A stretch of DNA of 64,000 bases from an uncultured Rhizobiaceae group bacterium (GTDB taxonomy: Bacteria > Pseudomonadota > Alphaproteobacteria > Rhizobiales > Rhizobiaceae): the NCBI GenBank assembly GCA_937930845.1, contig CALHBJ010000004.1, positions 62,001 through 126,000 on the forward strand, given 5' to 3'. How positions within the stretch are numbered: the first letter of the stretch is position 1; each line of letters begins with the position of its first letter. The notes beneath the pieces are model-generated. The model did not search any database. It was not told where the DNA came from and saw only the letters and a program-made list of their open reading frames with translations. Positions 52,233 through 62,760 of this stretch are shown here, piece by piece. Position numbers and translations under genes: made by a program.

Positions 52233-52466
52233 CTATTGTGGCGCGCTGGTTTGCAGGGCCAGCGCATGGAGTTCGCCACCCATTTTGCCCTTCAGCGCCG
52301 CGTAGACAATCTGGTGCTGTTGCACACGGGACTTGCCGATAAATTCTGCTGAGATGATTTCAGCCGCATAGTGGTCACCATCGCCTGCCAGGTCACGAAT
52401 GGTGATCTTCGCATCGGGCAGTGCTTCGCGGATCATATTTTCGATTTCGCCAGCATCCATTGCCAT
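52233..52466 (-). CDS. bolA: BolA family protein
   Basis: 77 residues. MDAGEIENMIREALPDAKITIRDLAGDGDHYAAEIISAEFIGKSRVQQHQIVYAALKGKMGGELHALAL spans the whole BolA fold in pieces, with the conserved His in the QHQ/LHALA region that ligates the shared cluster with Grx4. The short length points to the IbaG/BolA2 type. It follows purL by ten bases. Confidence 0.92.
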   Translation of the reverse strand: MAMDAGEIENMIREALPDAKITIRDLAGDGDHYAAEIISAEFIGKSRVQQHQIVYAALKGKMGGELHALALQTSAPQ

Positions 52467-52476
52467 ATTCGTATTC

Positions 52477-54705
52477 CTATTCTGCCGCTTCGGGAACGGA
52501 TTGTGGGTTCATGAAACTGGGGAACCAGCTTTCATGTGCAGCTTTCAATTCGCTGACTGGAATATCAACCAAATCATTTATCTTCAATGTTTCGCCCTGC
52601 ACGGTTCCAATACGCTCAAAGGAGACCCCGGAGCCTTCGGAATTTGCCGCAAACATGTTTGCCCACTCGTTGTCGACAGCCACAATATATCGTGCCTGAT
52701 CTTCACCGAACAAGGCGGCATGGGGGTAGGTGATGGCGATTTCACATTCGGCTCCCAGGCCAGAGGCCATGCACATTTCTGCAAGTGCAACGGCCAGACC
52801 GCCATCAGATATGTCATGGCAGGCGGAGGCGTAGCCGGACGTGATGGCTGCAAGAACGAATTCGCCGCGGGCCCTTTCCATCATCAGATCGACCGCAGGG
52901 GCGGGGCCGGTTTCTTCGCCCAGCACTTCCCGCTGGTAGATCGTCTGCGATAGATGGGTGCCTTCTGTGCCCACCAGGAACAGCACATCGCCTTCGTCGG
53001 CGGTGCCGATGCGGGCCATTTTCGACCAGTCATCCATCAGTCCAACCCCGGCGATGGTGGGGGTTGGCAAAATCGCTTCGCCATTGGTTTCATTATAGAG
53101 AGATACGTTGCCGGAGACGATTGGCATGTCGAGGGCCAGGCAGGCTTCGCCAATGCCACGGATGGCGGCAACCAGAGTGCCCATGATTTCAGGGCGTTCG
53201 GGATTGCCAAAATTCAGATTGTCGGTTGCGGCCAATGGTCTTGCCCCGGTCGCGACGATGTTGCGATAGCATTCGGCAACGGCCTGCTTGCCGCCTTCAT
53301 AGGGGTCGGCTTCCACATAGCGCGGGGTGACATCTGACGAGAACGCCAGTGCTTTTGTGTCATGGCCTTCCACCCGCACAACGCCAGCGTCACCGCCGGG
53401 CAATTGCAAACTGTTGCCCTGAATGAGTGTGTCATATTGTTCCCAGACCCAACGCCTGGACGACAAATCAGCGGAACCAACCAGCCGCAGGAGGGCGGCG
53501 TTGTAATCGTCCGGTGGGGCGAAAAGATGGGGTTCCTGGGGCGAATGGGTGCCCGGTTCCAGCCAGGGGCGGTCATATTCGGGGGCTTCGTCGCCCAGTT
53601 CCTTGATCGGCAGGTTGGCAACTTCTTCGCCCTGGTGGTGGACGCTGAACCGCAGATCGTCCGTGGTTTCACCGACAATGGCAAAATCCAGCCCCCATTT
53701 TGTGAAAATGGCTTTGGCTTCATCTTCTTTTTCGGGGCGCAGCACCATGAGCATGCGCTCCTGGCTCTCTGACAACATCATCTCATAGGCCGTCATTTGG
53801 TCTTCGCGGATGGGAACGCTGTCGAGATCAAGCCGGATGCCCAGGTCCCCCCGTGCCCCCATTTCCACCGCTGAACATGTCAGGCCCGCGGCCCCCATGT
53901 CCTGGATGGCAATCACTGCGCCGCTTTCCATCAGTTCCAGGCAGGCTTCCAGCAAGCATTTTTCTGTAAACGGGTCGCCGACCTGCACGGTGGGGCGTTT
54001 TTCGTCGATATTGTCGTCAAATTCTGCAGACGCCATGGTCGCACCGCCGACCCCGTCACGTCCGGTTTTAGCGCCCAGATAGACGACAGGAAGTCCAACA
54101 CCTTCGGCCTTGGAAACATATATTGCATCGCGTTTGGCAAGACCGGCGGCAAATGCATTGACCAGAATATTGCCATTATATCGCGGGTGAAATTCCACTT
54201 CGCCGCCAACGGTTGGTACACCAAAGGAATTCCCGTATCCGCCAACACCGGCCACCACACCGGACACCAGATGGCGTGTCTTGGGGTGATCGGGTTCTCC
54301 AAAGCGCAATGCGTTCATGGCAGCGATTGGTCGGGCACCCATGGTGAAGACATCGCGCAAAATACCGCCAACGCCCGTGGCCGCACCCTGATAGGGCTCA
54401 ATAAAAGACGGGTGGTTATGGCTTTCCATCTTGAACACCACCACATCGCCATCGCCGATATCGACCACACCGGCATTTTCACCGGGGCCGTAGACCACCT
54501 GAGGGCCTTCGGTCGGCAAAGTCTTTAGCCACTTCTTGGAGGATTTATAGGAACAATGCTCGTTCCACATGGCCGACCAGATGCCCAATTCGGTGAATGT
54601 GGGTTCCCGGCCTGTTAGTTCCAGAATGCGGTCATATTCCTCTTCATTGAGGCCGTGTTCTGCAATCAGTTCAGGGGTGATCGGTTGGGTGTTCTGTACG
54701 GTCAT
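52477..54705 (-). CDS. purL: Phosphoribosylformylglycinamidine synthase, large subunit
   Basis: 742 residues from the [21 protein letters not shown] at 54705; the track's longer ORF runs into the lipoprotein gene. Small-type PurL, which needs PurQ and Pur[19 protein letters not shown] holds the catalytic His, and [34 protein letters not shown] is the FGAR/ATP region. It converts FGAR, ATP and PurQ-supplied ammonia to FGAM. Confidence 0.97.
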   Translation of the reverse strand: MTVQNTQPITPELIAEHGLNEEEYDRILELTGREPTFTELGIWSAMWNEHCSYKSSKKWLKTLPTEGPQVVYGPGENAGVVDIGDGDVVVFKMESHNHPSFIEPYQGAATGVGGILRDVFTMGARPIAAMNALRFGEPDHPKTRHLVSGVVAGVGGYGNSFGVPTVGGEVEFHPRYNGNILVNAFAAGLAKRDAIYVSKAEGVGLPVVYLGAKTGRDGVGGATMASAEFDDNIDEKRPTVQVGDPFTEKCLLEACLELMESGAVIAIQDMGAAGLTCSAVEMGARGDLGIRLDLDSVPIREDQMTAYEMMLSESQERMLMVLRPEKEDEAKAIFTKWGLDFAIVGETTDDLRFSVHHQGEEVANLPIKELGDEAPEYDRPWLEPGTHSPQEPHLFAPPDDYNAALLRLVGSADLSSRRWVWEQYDTLIQGNSLQLPGGDAGVVRVEGHDTKALAFSSDVTPRYVEADPYEGGKQAVAECYRNIVATGARPLAATDNLNFGNPERPEIMGTLVAAIRGIGEACLALDMPIVSGNVSLYNETNGEAILPTPTIAGVGLMDDWSKMARIGTADEGDVLFLVGTEGTHLSQTIYQREVLGEETGPAPAVDLMMERARGEFVLAAITSGYASACHDISDGGLAVALAEMCMASGLGAECEIAITYPHAALFGEDQARYIVAVDNEWANMFAANSEGSGVSFERIGTVQGETLKINDLVDIPVSELKAAHESWFPSFMNPQSVPEAAE

Positions 54706-54712
54706 CTGTGTT

Positions 54713-55111
54713 CTAGCATTTGGTGCCGCCGCGGGCCCAGTCGCGCAGCTGATTGTTGAAGCGTGTGCCATCGGCATTTGCCAATAGCGGGCCGAAAGTT
54801 GTGAAATTGTTGCGCCCGCCAATGCGTTCGGCCTGGGCCACTAATTGAGGCAAACCGGTTGGTTTGTTGCGCGGCACAATCAGGATTCGTGGCTTGCCGG
54901 AAAATGAGTTCACCTCAGTTGCCAGCTTGAATTTGCGAAAGGCGGGATCATCTGCGGCGAACCAGCAGGCCTGGGCACGTTTTGCCACATGTACCATCAG
55001 GCTTTGGGGCGTGGCCAGCGCACGGGTGCGGGTGGTGATGTTGGCGTCCCCGGATTTGGTGCAGGCGGTTAGCACGAAAACGCATATCAGCAAGGCTGAA
55101 AATCGCATCAT
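54713..55111 (-). CDS. Small lipoprotein of unknown function within the pur cluster
   Basis: 132 residues. [15 protein letters not shown] is a lipoprotein signal with LTAC lipobox, so the mature protein is membrane-anchored in the envelope. The remainder has [11 protein letters not shown] at the end and no recognised domain. The start overlaps the purQ stop by ATGA and the gene ends eight bases before purL, so it is co-transcribed with purine genes. Function unknown. Confidence 0.7.
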   Translation of the reverse strand: MMRFSALLICVFVLTACTKSGDANITTRTRALATPQSLMVHVAKRAQACWFAADDPAFRKFKLATEVNSFSGKPRILIVPRNKPTGLPQLVAQAERIGGRNNFTTFGPLLANADGTRFNNQLRDWARGGTKC

Positions 55112-55788
55112 GCCGCAGTGCTTTCCAACATATCCAGTGCGGCTTCGAACAACCGGCGTCCATCGGTGCCGCCGTGGGCGGCTTCGATCAGGTTTTCAGG
55201 ATGGGGCATCATGCCCAGGACATTGCCTTGTTTGTTGAAAACGCCGGCAATATCGTTGACCGAACCGTTTGGATTGGTGCCATTGGCATATCGAAAGGCA
55301 ACCTGATTGTTGCTTTCAATCTTTGCCAGTGTTTTTGGCGCAGCGAAATAATTGCCATCATGGTGGGCTACCGGACAGCGAATGATCTCGCCCTGGGTAT
55401 ATCCACAGGTGAACGGGTTTTGTGGATTTGCCACTTCCAACATGACTTCCCGGCAAACAAATGTCAGTCCGGCATTGCGCATCAGTGAACCCGGCAGCAG
55501 GCCTGCCTCGGTGAGAATTTGAAATCCGTTGCACACGCCAAGGACACGCACCCCCTGGGCCGCCGCTGTTGCCACGGCCCGCATAACGGGCGCACGCGCG
55601 GCAATGGCGCCGGAACGCAGGTAGTCGCCGTGGGAAAAGCCGCCGGGCAAGATGATGAGATCGCAGTTTGGCAGTTCAGTGTCGGTATGCCACACCTTGT
55701 GCGCCGGTTGACCGCTGATGGTTTCCAGTGCGGCGAACATATCCCGATCCCGGTTGGAGCCGGGAAATTGTACAATGGCTGCTTTCAC
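55108..55788 (-). CDS. purQ: Phosphoribosylformylglycinamidine synthase, glutaminase subunit
   Basis: 226 residues of the class I glutamine amidotransferase family. [40 protein letters not shown] (nucleophile Cys) and GMMPHPENL (His/Glu of the triad) are all present. It supplies ammonia to PurL. It starts four bases inside the end of purS. Confidence 0.97.
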   Translation of the reverse strand: MKAAIVQFPGSNRDRDMFAALETISGQPAHKVWHTDTELPNCDLIILPGGFSHGDYLRSGAIAARAPVMRAVATAAAQGVRVLGVCNGFQILTEAGLLPGSLMRNAGLTFVCREVMLEVANPQNPFTCGYTQGEIIRCPVAHHDGNYFAAPKTLAKIESNNQVAFRYANGTNPNGSVNDIAGVFNKQGNVLGMMPHPENLIEAAHGGTDGRRLFEAALDMLESTAA

Positions 55789-56042
55789 CCGTTCACCTCA
55801 ACGGCGTAATTTTCGATCACCGTATTGGCGAGCAGTTTTTCGCACATGTCTGATACAACTTCCTGCGCCGCCTTTTTTGAAGCTGCGTTGAGATTTACGT
55901 CAAACACTTTGCCTTGCCGAACGCTGCCCACACCGTCAAAACCCAACGAGCCAAGCGCGCCTTCGATGGCTTTGCCCTGGGGGTCGAGTACACCGTTTTT
56001 CAGCGTTACCGTTACTTTTACGTGGAATTTCTTATCAGCCAT
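55785..56042 (-). CDS. purS: Phosphoribosylformylglycinamidine synthase, PurS subunit
   Basis: 85 residues. [31 protein letters not shown] and [12 protein letters not shown] are the conserved PurS strands. PurS bridges PurL and PurQ and channels ammonia. It starts at the base where the purC stop ends and is followed by purQ with an ATGA overlap. Confidence 0.95.
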   Translation of the reverse strand: MADKKFHVKVTVTLKNGVLDPQGKAIEGALGSLGFDGVGSVRQGKVFDVNLNAASKKAAQEVVSDMCEKLLANTVIENYAVEVNG

Positions 56043-56812
56043 CAGTCCGTTTTCACCAATACGGGGCCCTTGCCGCGCGCGGGCTCGTTTTCATTCATGA
56101 TCCCAAGGCGGCGGGCGACTTCGCGATAATTTTCCAACATGCCTCCCAGATCTTCGCGGAAGCGATCCTTGTCCATTTTTTCCTTGGTTTTTACGTCCCA
56201 TAGGCGGCAGGAATCGGGGGAAATTTCGTCGGCGACGATGATGCGCATCATGTCGTTTTCGAAGAACCGTCCACATTCGATCTTGAAGTCAACCAATTGT
56301 ATGCCGACACCCAGGAACAGACCCGAAAGGAAGTCGTTGATGCGGATGGCAAGCGCCATCATGTCATCGATTTCCGGCGGCGAGGCCCAGCCAAAGGCCG
56401 TGATGTGTTCTTCAGAGACGATGGGGTCGTTCAAAGCATCGTTTTTGTAATAAAATTCGATGATGGAGCGGGGCAGAACGGTTCCCTCTTCGACACCCAG
56501 CCGTTTGCTGAGTGACCCGGCAGCAATGTTGCGGACCACCAGCTCCAGCGGAATGATCTCCACTTCCTTGATCAATTGTTCACGCATGTTGATGCGTTTG
56601 ATGAAATGGGTGGGGATGCCGATGCGGTTGAGGTTTTCAAACACATATTCGCTGATGCGGTTGTTCAAAACACCTTTGCCATCAACGATCTCATGCTTTT
56701 TGGCGTTAAATGCTGTTGCATCATCCTTGAAGAACTGAACCAGTGTTCCAGGCTCAGGGCCTTCGTACAGAATCTTTGCCTTGCCCTCGTAGATTTTGCG
56801 CCGTCTGCTCAT
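56042..56812 (-). CDS. purC: SAICAR synthetase
   Basis: 256 residues from the [21 protein letters not shown] at 56812; the track adds eleven codons. [27 protein letters not shown] is the nucleotide-binding signature, and [21 protein letters not shown] and [11 protein letters not shown] complete the family pattern. It condenses CAIR with aspartate. First gene of purCSQ-lipoprotein-purL. Confidence 0.97.
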   Translation of the reverse strand: MSRRRKIYEGKAKILYEGPEPGTLVQFFKDDATAFNAKKHEIVDGKGVLNNRISEYVFENLNRIGIPTHFIKRINMREQLIKEVEIIPLELVVRNIAAGSLSKRLGVEEGTVLPRSIIEFYYKNDALNDPIVSEEHITAFGWASPPEIDDMMALAIRINDFLSGLFLGVGIQLVDFKIECGRFFENDMMRIIVADEISPDSCRLWDVKTKEKMDKDRFREDLGGMLENYREVARRLGIMNENEPARGKGPVLVKTD

Positions 56813-57046
56813 AGGTTGGGCCTTTTGCGACCGGTGGCGGGCCACCTGGCCGAAATTAGAGTTAATCCAGATACGGTGTTCAATAGGGTAGGGCGGCGCT
56901 CAATACAATCATGTGTGCTGAAGTGTACCCGGTTGAGCACAGAAAACAGGACGTTGATTTGAGGCCCGGTGGAGACTACATCAGTTGTAAGCAGTCCGGC
57001 AATTCTGGCGGGCAACAGACCCCACAATCCCATGAGAGGAATTGGC

Positions 57047-57361
57047 ATGTCATCCATAGAAGATCGCGGCGACGCCTTCGAAAACAAATTTGCCCATGAC
57101 GCAGAGCTGAAATTCAAGGCTGAAGCACGCCGTAACAAATTGCTGGGTCTTTGGGCTGCAGGCGAAATGGGCAAGCCGGAAGCGGAAGCTTATGCAAAAG
57201 AAGTTGTTTTGGCTGATTTTGAAGAAGCGGGTGATGAAGACGTATTTCGCAAGATTCGGGGTGACTTTGATGCCAATGGCGTGTCCCATGGCGACGATGT
57301 CATCCGCGCCAAAATGTCTGAACTGATGGCGGTTGCTGCTGAAGAAATTTTGAAGGGATAA
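57047..57361 (+). CDS. ATPase inhibitor subunit zeta (DUF1476)
   Basis: 104 residues from the ATG at 57047, with GAGAGGA six bases upstream; the track extends 26 codons. DRGDAFENKFAHDAELKFKAEARRNKLLGLWAAGEMG is the hallmark of the alphaproteobacterial zeta subunit, which inserts its N-terminal helix into F1-ATPase to block ATP hydrolysis. The four-helix body follows. It is divergent from purC, a position often seen in alphaproteobacteria. Confidence 0.92.
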   Translation: MSSIEDRGDAFENKFAHDAELKFKAEARRNKLLGLWAAGEMGKPEAEAYAKEVVLADFEEAGDEDVFRKIRGDFDANGVSHGDDVIRAKMSELMAVAAEEILKG

Positions 57362-57369
57362 TATACGCC

Positions 57370-58134
57370 ATGAACCGGTTGAAAAATTTATTGGCCGGTG
57401 ACGGCACGGTATTAACGGCCTGGACCAGCATTCAAGACACGCTGTATCATTCGGCCCTGACGGCAACCAATTTTGACGCTGTCACCCTGGATATGCAGCA
57501 TGGGATGCAAACGGAAGACAGCGTGATCCGGGGCATTGCAGCCATGGCACCTTCCGGCAAGCCGGTGATTGTGCGCATTCCGGTGGGCCGTTTTGATTTT
57601 GCCAGCCGCAGCCTCGATGCGGGTGCGAATGCGATTATCGCCCCCATGATCAACACATTGGATGATGCAAAACGACTGGTGGAATTCACCAAATATATTC
57701 CCCTGGGCAACCGTTCCTATGGGCCGACTCAGGCTGTGGGTGTGTTGAAGGCAGATCGTGATGAATATGTCTCAAATGCCAATGATGTGACGCGGGTTTT
57801 CGCCATGATTGAAACCCGTCAGGCGGTGGAGAACATGGAAGCGATTGTTGCGTTGGACGGTATTGACGGGGTGTTTTGTGGCCCGGCTGATCTTTCCATC
57901 TCGGTGCGCAATAACCCGCTGCCAGACCCTTATGGTGCGGACACGGTGGAAATTGTTCGCGACATGGCTCAGGCGGCACGTGCACATGACAAAACGGCGG
58001 CTGCATTTTGCAGCAGCGCCGAGCATGTGGAACTGGTGCATGAAATGGGATACCGCCTCATCTCGTTTGGCTTTGATTCAATGTATCTGGGCACGGGCGC
58101 TAACACACTGCTTAGTCAGCTCAGCTTTCGCTGA
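57370..58134 (+). CDS. HpcH/HpaI family aldolase
   Basis: 254 residues of the class II 2,4-dihydroxyhept-2-ene-1,7-dioate aldolase/citrate lyase-beta barrel. AVTLDMQHGMQTEDSV provides a catalytic base region, ANAIIAPMINTLDDAKRLVEFTKYIPLGNRSYGP the phosphate/pyruvate region, VFAMIETRQAVENMEAI the metal Glu, and GVFCGPADLSIS the metal Asp. It likely splits a hydroxy-oxo acid to pyruvate and an aldehyde. It starts nine bases after the zeta gene. Substrate unknown. Confidence 0.88.
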   Translation: MNRLKNLLAGDGTVLTAWTSIQDTLYHSALTATNFDAVTLDMQHGMQTEDSVIRGIAAMAPSGKPVIVRIPVGRFDFASRSLDAGANAIIAPMINTLDDAKRLVEFTKYIPLGNRSYGPTQAVGVLKADRDEYVSNANDVTRVFAMIETRQAVENMEAIVALDGIDGVFCGPADLSISVRNNPLPDPYGADTVEIVRDMAQAARAHDKTAAAFCSSAEHVELVHEMGYRLISFGFDSMYLGTGANTLLSQLSFR

Positions 58135-58136
58135 AT

Positions 58137-58703
58137 CTACGGGGCCAGCCGCTTCATAAATCCGGCGAATACCATAAGACCGTCGGGCCATGGCCCATGG
58201 CCGCTTTGCGCATTGATGTGGCCGCTCTCACGGGCGTCCACGAACAGTGAGCCCCAGGCATTGGCCATGTCGGCGGCGACATCCTGATTGCAAAAGAGGT
58301 CGTCCTGACTGGCAACCACCACCGATGGAAATGGCAGCGGGTCGCGCGGATAGGGCCCAAATGTCATGAGATGTTTGGGTTTGATCGCAGGATTTTCCAC
58401 ATCGGGTGGGGCCACCAGAAATGCGCCCCGGATGCGGTTTTTCACATCTGGAGCCAGCTTCTTCAGCCCCTGAACCACCACCTGACAGCCAAGGGAATGG
58501 GCTACCAGAACCGTTGGCTTGGTGGTTGCCGAAACGGTGTCACGGAAATTATCTGTCCATTCGTCCAAAACCGGCTTGTGCCAGTCTTCCTGGTGCACGC
58601 GCACAGCTGATGGAAATTTGGTTTCCCAACGGCTTTGCCAGTGATCGGGGCCGGAATTGGTATATCCGGGCACAATCACGATATCTGCTTGAGCAATTTT
58701 CAT
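58137..58703 (-). CDS. Alpha/beta hydrolase, RBBP9/YdeN type
   Basis: 188 residues. IVIVPGYTNSGPDHWQSRWE opens the family, VLVAHSLGCQVVVQGL holds the nucleophile Ser (HSLG), and ESGHINAQSGHGPWPDGL the catalytic His. This small serine-hydrolase family is of unknown physiological substrate. It is convergent with the aldolase gene, the stops two bases apart. Confidence 0.9.
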   Translation of the reverse strand: MKIAQADIVIVPGYTNSGPDHWQSRWETKFPSAVRVHQEDWHKPVLDEWTDNFRDTVSATTKPTVLVAHSLGCQVVVQGLKKLAPDVKNRIRGAFLVAPPDVENPAIKPKHLMTFGPYPRDPLPFPSVVVASQDDLFCNQDVAADMANAWGSLFVDARESGHINAQSGHGPWPDGLMVFAGFMKRLAP

Positions 58704-58771
58704 TCACCGCAAATGATGTGCAGTGCGGCTGATGTCAACACCCGCACCGCAACCATTATCGTTGAACAATC

Positions 58772-59017
58772 TTAGTCCGCAGGTGCCAGCGGTGCAGGGG
58801 CCCCCGGTGCGGGCTCAGTACCTTCCACAACGGAAGGTGCCACGCCGGTGTCGCGGGTTGCAGAACCGGTGAACATTGTGAATGCCAGGAACAAAAGCGA
58901 AATCGCCGCGATGACGATTAAAGCTGTGCCCAGACCACTGCCCTGGTTTGGCCGCTGGCTAAACGAACGGTTGTGATCGTTTGTAGCGTGATAGTTGGTG
59001 TGTCGTGTATCAGTCAT
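58772..59017 (-). CDS. Small membrane protein of unknown function
   Basis: 81 residues from the ATG at 59017, preceded by AAGGAGG; the track extends upstream without a ribosome site. A His/Asn-rich cytoplasmic start, one membrane helix (LGTALIVIAAISLLFLAFTMF), then a Pro/Ala/Glu-rich tail (EPAPGAPAPLAPAD) outside. No family recognised. Confidence 0.65.
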   Translation of the reverse strand: MTDTRHTNYHATNDHNRSFSQRPNQGSGLGTALIVIAAISLLFLAFTMFTGSATRDTGVAPSVVEGTEPAPGAPAPLAPAD

Positions 59018-59158
59018 CGTTACCTCCTTCCCAGCCTTGATGACAAGATGGAGGATGAATTGGGCAAAACCGCTAACCTGCTCATCACAAGTCATGAGCG
59101 TGTGTAATAACCGGGCGGTTTTGTTGATAAATTTTCCCCGCTGATTAGGCGTATTGGG

Positions 59159-60460
59159 CTATCCAAAAACGCGGGCGAAAATCGTGTCCACATGTTTGGT
59201 GTGGTATCCCAGATCAAATTTCTCGCGAATTTGTGCTTCAGAAAGTGCTGCGGTTACATCGGAGTCAGCCAGCAATTCGGTGAGGAAATCTTTGTTTTCT
59301 TCCCACACTTTCATGGCGTTGCGCTGGACCAGGCGGTAGCTGTCTTCCCGTGAGACACCGGCTTGTGTAAGCGCCAGCAGGACGCGCTGGGAATGCACGA
59401 GACCGCGAAATTTGTTGAGATTCTTGTCCATGTTTTTGGGATAAACCAGCAATTTTTCGATCACGCCGGTCAACCGCACCAGGGCGAAATCAAGTGTTAC
59501 CGTGGCGTCGGGGCCGATCATACGCTCCACCGATGAATGGGAAATATCGCGTTCATGCCACAGCGCCACATTTTCCATGGCTGGCATGGCATAACTGCGC
59601 ACCATGCGCGCAAGGCCGGTGAGATTTTCAGTGAGCACGGGATTGCGCTTGTGGGGCATGGCCGAAGAGCCTTTTTGGCCGGGCGAGAAATATTCTTCCA
59701 CTTCAAGGACTTCCGTGCGCTGAAGGTGGCGAATTTCTGTGGCCAATCGCTCAATGCTGGATGCGATAACGCCCAGCGTGGCAAAATACATGGCGTGACG
59801 GTCGCGGGGGATCACCTGGGTGGATACAGTTTCAGCGGCAAGGCCCATGGCGGTCGCCACATGTTCTTCAACCTGGGGATCGATATTTGCAAATGTGCCG
59901 ACAGCCCCGGAAATGGCGCAGGTCGCGATTTCTTCACGGGCATTGATAAGGCGGTTGCGGCAGCGCTCAAATTCCGCATAGGCCTGAGCCAGTTTCACAC
60001 CAAATGTTGTGGGTTCGGCATGGATGGCATGGGAGCGGCCAATTGTGATCGTGTCCTTGTGCTCATGGGCACGGGTTTTCAAGGCGGCAAGCAGCCTGTC
60101 CATGTCCTCCAGCAACAGATCGGTTGCCTTGACCAATTGAACATTAAAACAGGTGTCCAACACGTCAGATGATGTCATTCCCTGGTGCACAAAACGTGCG
60201 TCAGGGCCGACGATTTCTGCCAAATGGGTGAGAAACGCGATGACATCATGTTTGGTCTCACGTTCGATCTCGTCGATTCGTTCAACATCAAATTGTGCGG
60301 CATTTCCCTTTTCCCAAATCGTTGCCGCCGATTCCTTGGGAATAACGCCAAGTTCTGCAAGGGCATCACAGGCATGGGCCTCGATCTCAAACCAGATGCG
60401 GAATTTTGATTCCGGAGACCAGATTTGAGTCATTTCCGAACGGGAATAGCGCGGGATCAT
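59159..60460 (-). CDS. purB: Adenylosuccinate lyase
   Basis: 433 residues. MIPRYSRSEMTQIWSPESKFRIWFEIEAHACDAL is the usual N-terminus, FVHQGMTSSDVLDTCFN and IGRSHAIHAEPTTFG carry active-site His residues, and QKGSSAMPHKRNPVL is the fumarase/aspartase signature with the catalytic Ser. It acts twice in purine synthesis, on SAICAR and adenylosuccinate. The other pur genes here lie 2.3 kb away on the same strand. Confidence 0.97.
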   Translation of the reverse strand: MIPRYSRSEMTQIWSPESKFRIWFEIEAHACDALAELGVIPKESAATIWEKGNAAQFDVERIDEIERETKHDVIAFLTHLAEIVGPDARFVHQGMTSSDVLDTCFNVQLVKATDLLLEDMDRLLAALKTRAHEHKDTITIGRSHAIHAEPTTFGVKLAQAYAEFERCRNRLINAREEIATCAISGAVGTFANIDPQVEEHVATAMGLAAETVSTQVIPRDRHAMYFATLGVIASSIERLATEIRHLQRTEVLEVEEYFSPGQKGSSAMPHKRNPVLTENLTGLARMVRSYAMPAMENVALWHERDISHSSVERMIGPDATVTLDFALVRLTGVIEKLLVYPKNMDKNLNKFRGLVHSQRVLLALTQAGVSREDSYRLVQRNAMKVWEENKDFLTELLADSDVTAALSEAQIREKFDLGYHTKHVDTIFARVFG

Positions 60461-60521
60461 GGGACGACATTTCTAACAGGAGAAGATTTGCGTCGATGCT
60501 TATCACCGGCACCGTGTCGCT

Positions 60522-60995
60522 TCAACGCGCCTTGACGGGATACCCACGGCTAAGGAGAGCAGCAGTTACGACCAGCGCCACAACGCCCCAGGGCAAATAG
60601 AGGCGCAGACCCAGCGCCAGGAACAAATAGACCACCGCGCCAATGTCGAAAAATGTGGCCACGAGGTATTTTATCACGGAAGAACCAGCGTCGACATTCA
60701 ACAGCATGCTGCGGTGCTGAATGGAAAAAATAACGATTGTGGCGACTATTGTTGAAGCTGCCAGAATGATGAAGATCGCCGCAAACCGCTGGGTTGGTAT
60801 CAGGCGGCCAAACCGGCCGGTGATGAAGTGGCGGGTCCAGGTGCCGGCAAGCAATGCGCCAATGGCGCAGGGCAGCCAGGCTTGCAGAAATGCACCATCC
60901 AGATGCCAGCCGGATTGCCACAGGGAGACACCCGTACAAAGCGCCATGAGCGCTGACCAGATCAGACCGAACCAAACGCTTTTCATGTTTAACAT
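60522..60995 (-). CDS. Integral membrane protein of unknown function
   Basis: 157 residues with four probable membrane segments (LIWSALMALCTGVSLWQ, WLPCAIGALLAGTWTRHF, FAAIFIILAASTIVATIVIF and LVATFFDIGAVVYLFLALGLRLYLPWGVVALVVTAALL). The start overlaps the rpe stop; an ATG three codons later, at 60986, is an alternative. No family recognised. Confidence 0.6.
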   Translation of the reverse strand: MLNMKSVWFGLIWSALMALCTGVSLWQSGWHLDGAFLQAWLPCAIGALLAGTWTRHFITGRFGRLIPTQRFAAIFIILAASTIVATIVIFSIQHRSMLLNVDAGSSVIKYLVATFFDIGAVVYLFLALGLRLYLPWGVVALVVTAALLSRGYPVKAR

Positions 60996-61654
60996 GCAAC
61001 GGCGGCGCGGATCGCATCTATATTGGCGCGGTAGGCGGTTTGCCCTTCGCCCTTGTAGACCGCGGATCCGGCCACCAGCACATCGGCGCCTCTTGAGGTT
61101 ACCAGGGGTGCGGTATCTGGCGTGATGCCGCCATCAACCTCGATGAAAATATCCCGCTCACCGGCAAGCGCCCGGGCCTGCGCCACCTTGTCTGCGGCCT
61201 CGGCGATGTATTTTTGCCCGCCAAAGCCTGGATTTACACTCATGATGAGAATGAGATCGACCATGTCGATGAGATTTTCGAGCATGGAAACCGGGGTGCC
61301 TGGATTGATGGCTACGCCCGCTTTTTTGCCCAGTGCCCTGATCGCCTGCAATGAGCGGTGAATGTGGGGCCCGGCTTCCAGATGAACCGTGATCATGTCG
61401 CTGCCAGCCTTGGCGAAAGCTTCCAGATAAGGATCACATGGTGCGATCATCAAATGGGTGTCGAAAAACGCATCGGTCAACGGGCGCAGTTTCTCGATGA
61501 TCACCGGACCAAATGAAATATTGGGCACAAAATGGCCATCCATGACATCAAGATGCACCCAGTCAGCACCGGCCGCGATCACGTCTGTTACTTCCTCGCC
61601 AATTTTCGAGAAGTCGGCGGCAAGAATGGATGGGGCGATGAGGGTGGGTCTCAT
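60989..61654 (-). CDS. rpe: Ribulose-phosphate 3-epimerase
   Basis: 221 residues of the RPE TIM barrel. IAPSILAADFSKIGEEV and VHLDVMDGHFVPNISFGP carry metal His/Asp residues, DLILIMSVNPGFGGQKYI the MSVNPGFGGQ signature, and EVDGGITPDTAPL the phosphate site. It interconverts ribulose-5-P and xylulose-5-P in the pentose phosphate pathway. Confidence 0.97.
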   Translation of the reverse strand: MRPTLIAPSILAADFSKIGEEVTDVIAAGADWVHLDVMDGHFVPNISFGPVIIEKLRPLTDAFFDTHLMIAPCDPYLEAFAKAGSDMITVHLEAGPHIHRSLQAIRALGKKAGVAINPGTPVSMLENLIDMVDLILIMSVNPGFGGQKYIAEAADKVAQARALAGERDIFIEVDGGITPDTAPLVTSRGADVLVAGSAVYKGEGQTAYRANIDAIRAAVAC

Positions 61655-61729
61655 GTATGTATCTCGATGTCGTTTTGCCGGGGCAATTTGTTAATCCGTT
61701 GTGGCCACCTACCATGCAATCGGGGGCAC

Positions 61730-62758
61730 TCAAACAGTTGCAAATGCTTTTGCCCAGGTGGGGAACAGATCATTTGGTGCTTCACTGGCGTGGAATATTG
61801 CCCGCGCGATGGCGCGGCTCATGGTGCTGGCTGCAGTCGCGGACATGTTGATGGAACCGTCGAGGGTCAGTGTTTCGCCGCTGCCTCCGGTGGCGAGGGC
61901 AAAAATCAGATCACCGTCCAATGGCGTGTGGGCGGGCCACAGGGCGCGGGCAAATCCGTCATGGGCGGCGATGGCCAGTCTCTTGGCCTCTGCTTTGGTG
62001 AGTACGGCATCGGTTGCAATAATACCGATTGTCGTGTTGGCACCGGCGCTTGATTGGTCACGAAATTTTATGCGCAATTGCCGTGCCTGGGCACACGGGG
62101 CAGGCGAGGGGCCAAGGCCACCAAACTCATTGTCGAACTCAAATGGAGCCGCCCAGAAATGAGCGTCTTCGCCCACGGTGGGAGCGCCAAGGGCATTGAC
62201 CGCCACGAGTGCTGCAATCGTGACGCCATTGTCGAGAACCGTCGAAGCGGTGCCGAGGCCGCCCTTTAAACCGGGCAGAGGGCCTCCGACCAGAGCGCCG
62301 GTTCCAGCACCTGTCGTGCCAAGATGGATCGTATCACGACTGGCATTGGTTGCAGCTTCCCTGCCAAGGTCGAAATAGGGAGATCGGTCATCCCAGTCTT
62401 TATTGCCGCCATTGATGAGATCGAACAGAATAGCACAGGGCACAATGGGAATGCGCTGATCGCCCACCTGAAAGCCACGCCCCTGATCGCGCAGAACAGA
62501 TTGCACGCCCGATGCGGCATCAAGCCCAAAGGCGGAACCGCCGGACAGGACAAGTGCATCCACCGACTGGACCGTGTTTTCCGGTTGCAAAAGGTCGCTT
62601 TCGCGGGTTCCCGGTGCCCCACCCATGACGTGCACGCTGGTCACATTTTCAACGTCGCTGATTAGTGCGGTGACCCCGGACTTCAACGTTTCGTTTTGTG
62701 CGTTGCCAACGCGCAGGCCAGCAATATCCAGGATCGAATTGGTTGCGCCCGGTTTCAT
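61730..62758 (-). CDS. P1 family (DmpA/S58) aminopeptidase
   Basis: 342 residues from the ATG MKPGATNSILDIAGLRVG at 62758, which overlaps the end of the upstream gene by ATG/stop proximity; the track adds 14 codons. TALISDVENVTSVHVMGGAPGTRESDLLQPENTV and ALVLSGGSAFGLDAASGVQ are P1-family segments, and GANTTIGIIATDA provides the autocatalytic Thr nucleophile region. DmpA/BapA-type enzymes release N-terminal or beta-amino residues from peptides and cleave themselves into two chains. Confidence 0.88.
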   Translation of the reverse strand: MKPGATNSILDIAGLRVGNAQNETLKSGVTALISDVENVTSVHVMGGAPGTRESDLLQPENTVQSVDALVLSGGSAFGLDAASGVQSVLRDQGRGFQVGDQRIPIVPCAILFDLINGGNKDWDDRSPYFDLGREAATNASRDTIHLGTTGAGTGALVGGPLPGLKGGLGTASTVLDNGVTIAALVAVNALGAPTVGEDAHFWAAPFEFDNEFGGLGPSPAPCAQARQLRIKFRDQSSAGANTTIGIIATDAVLTKAEAKRLAIAAHDGFARALWPAHTPLDGDLIFALATGGSGETLTLDGSINMSATAASTMSRAIARAIFHASEAPNDLFPTWAKAFATV

Positions 62759-62760
62759 GG

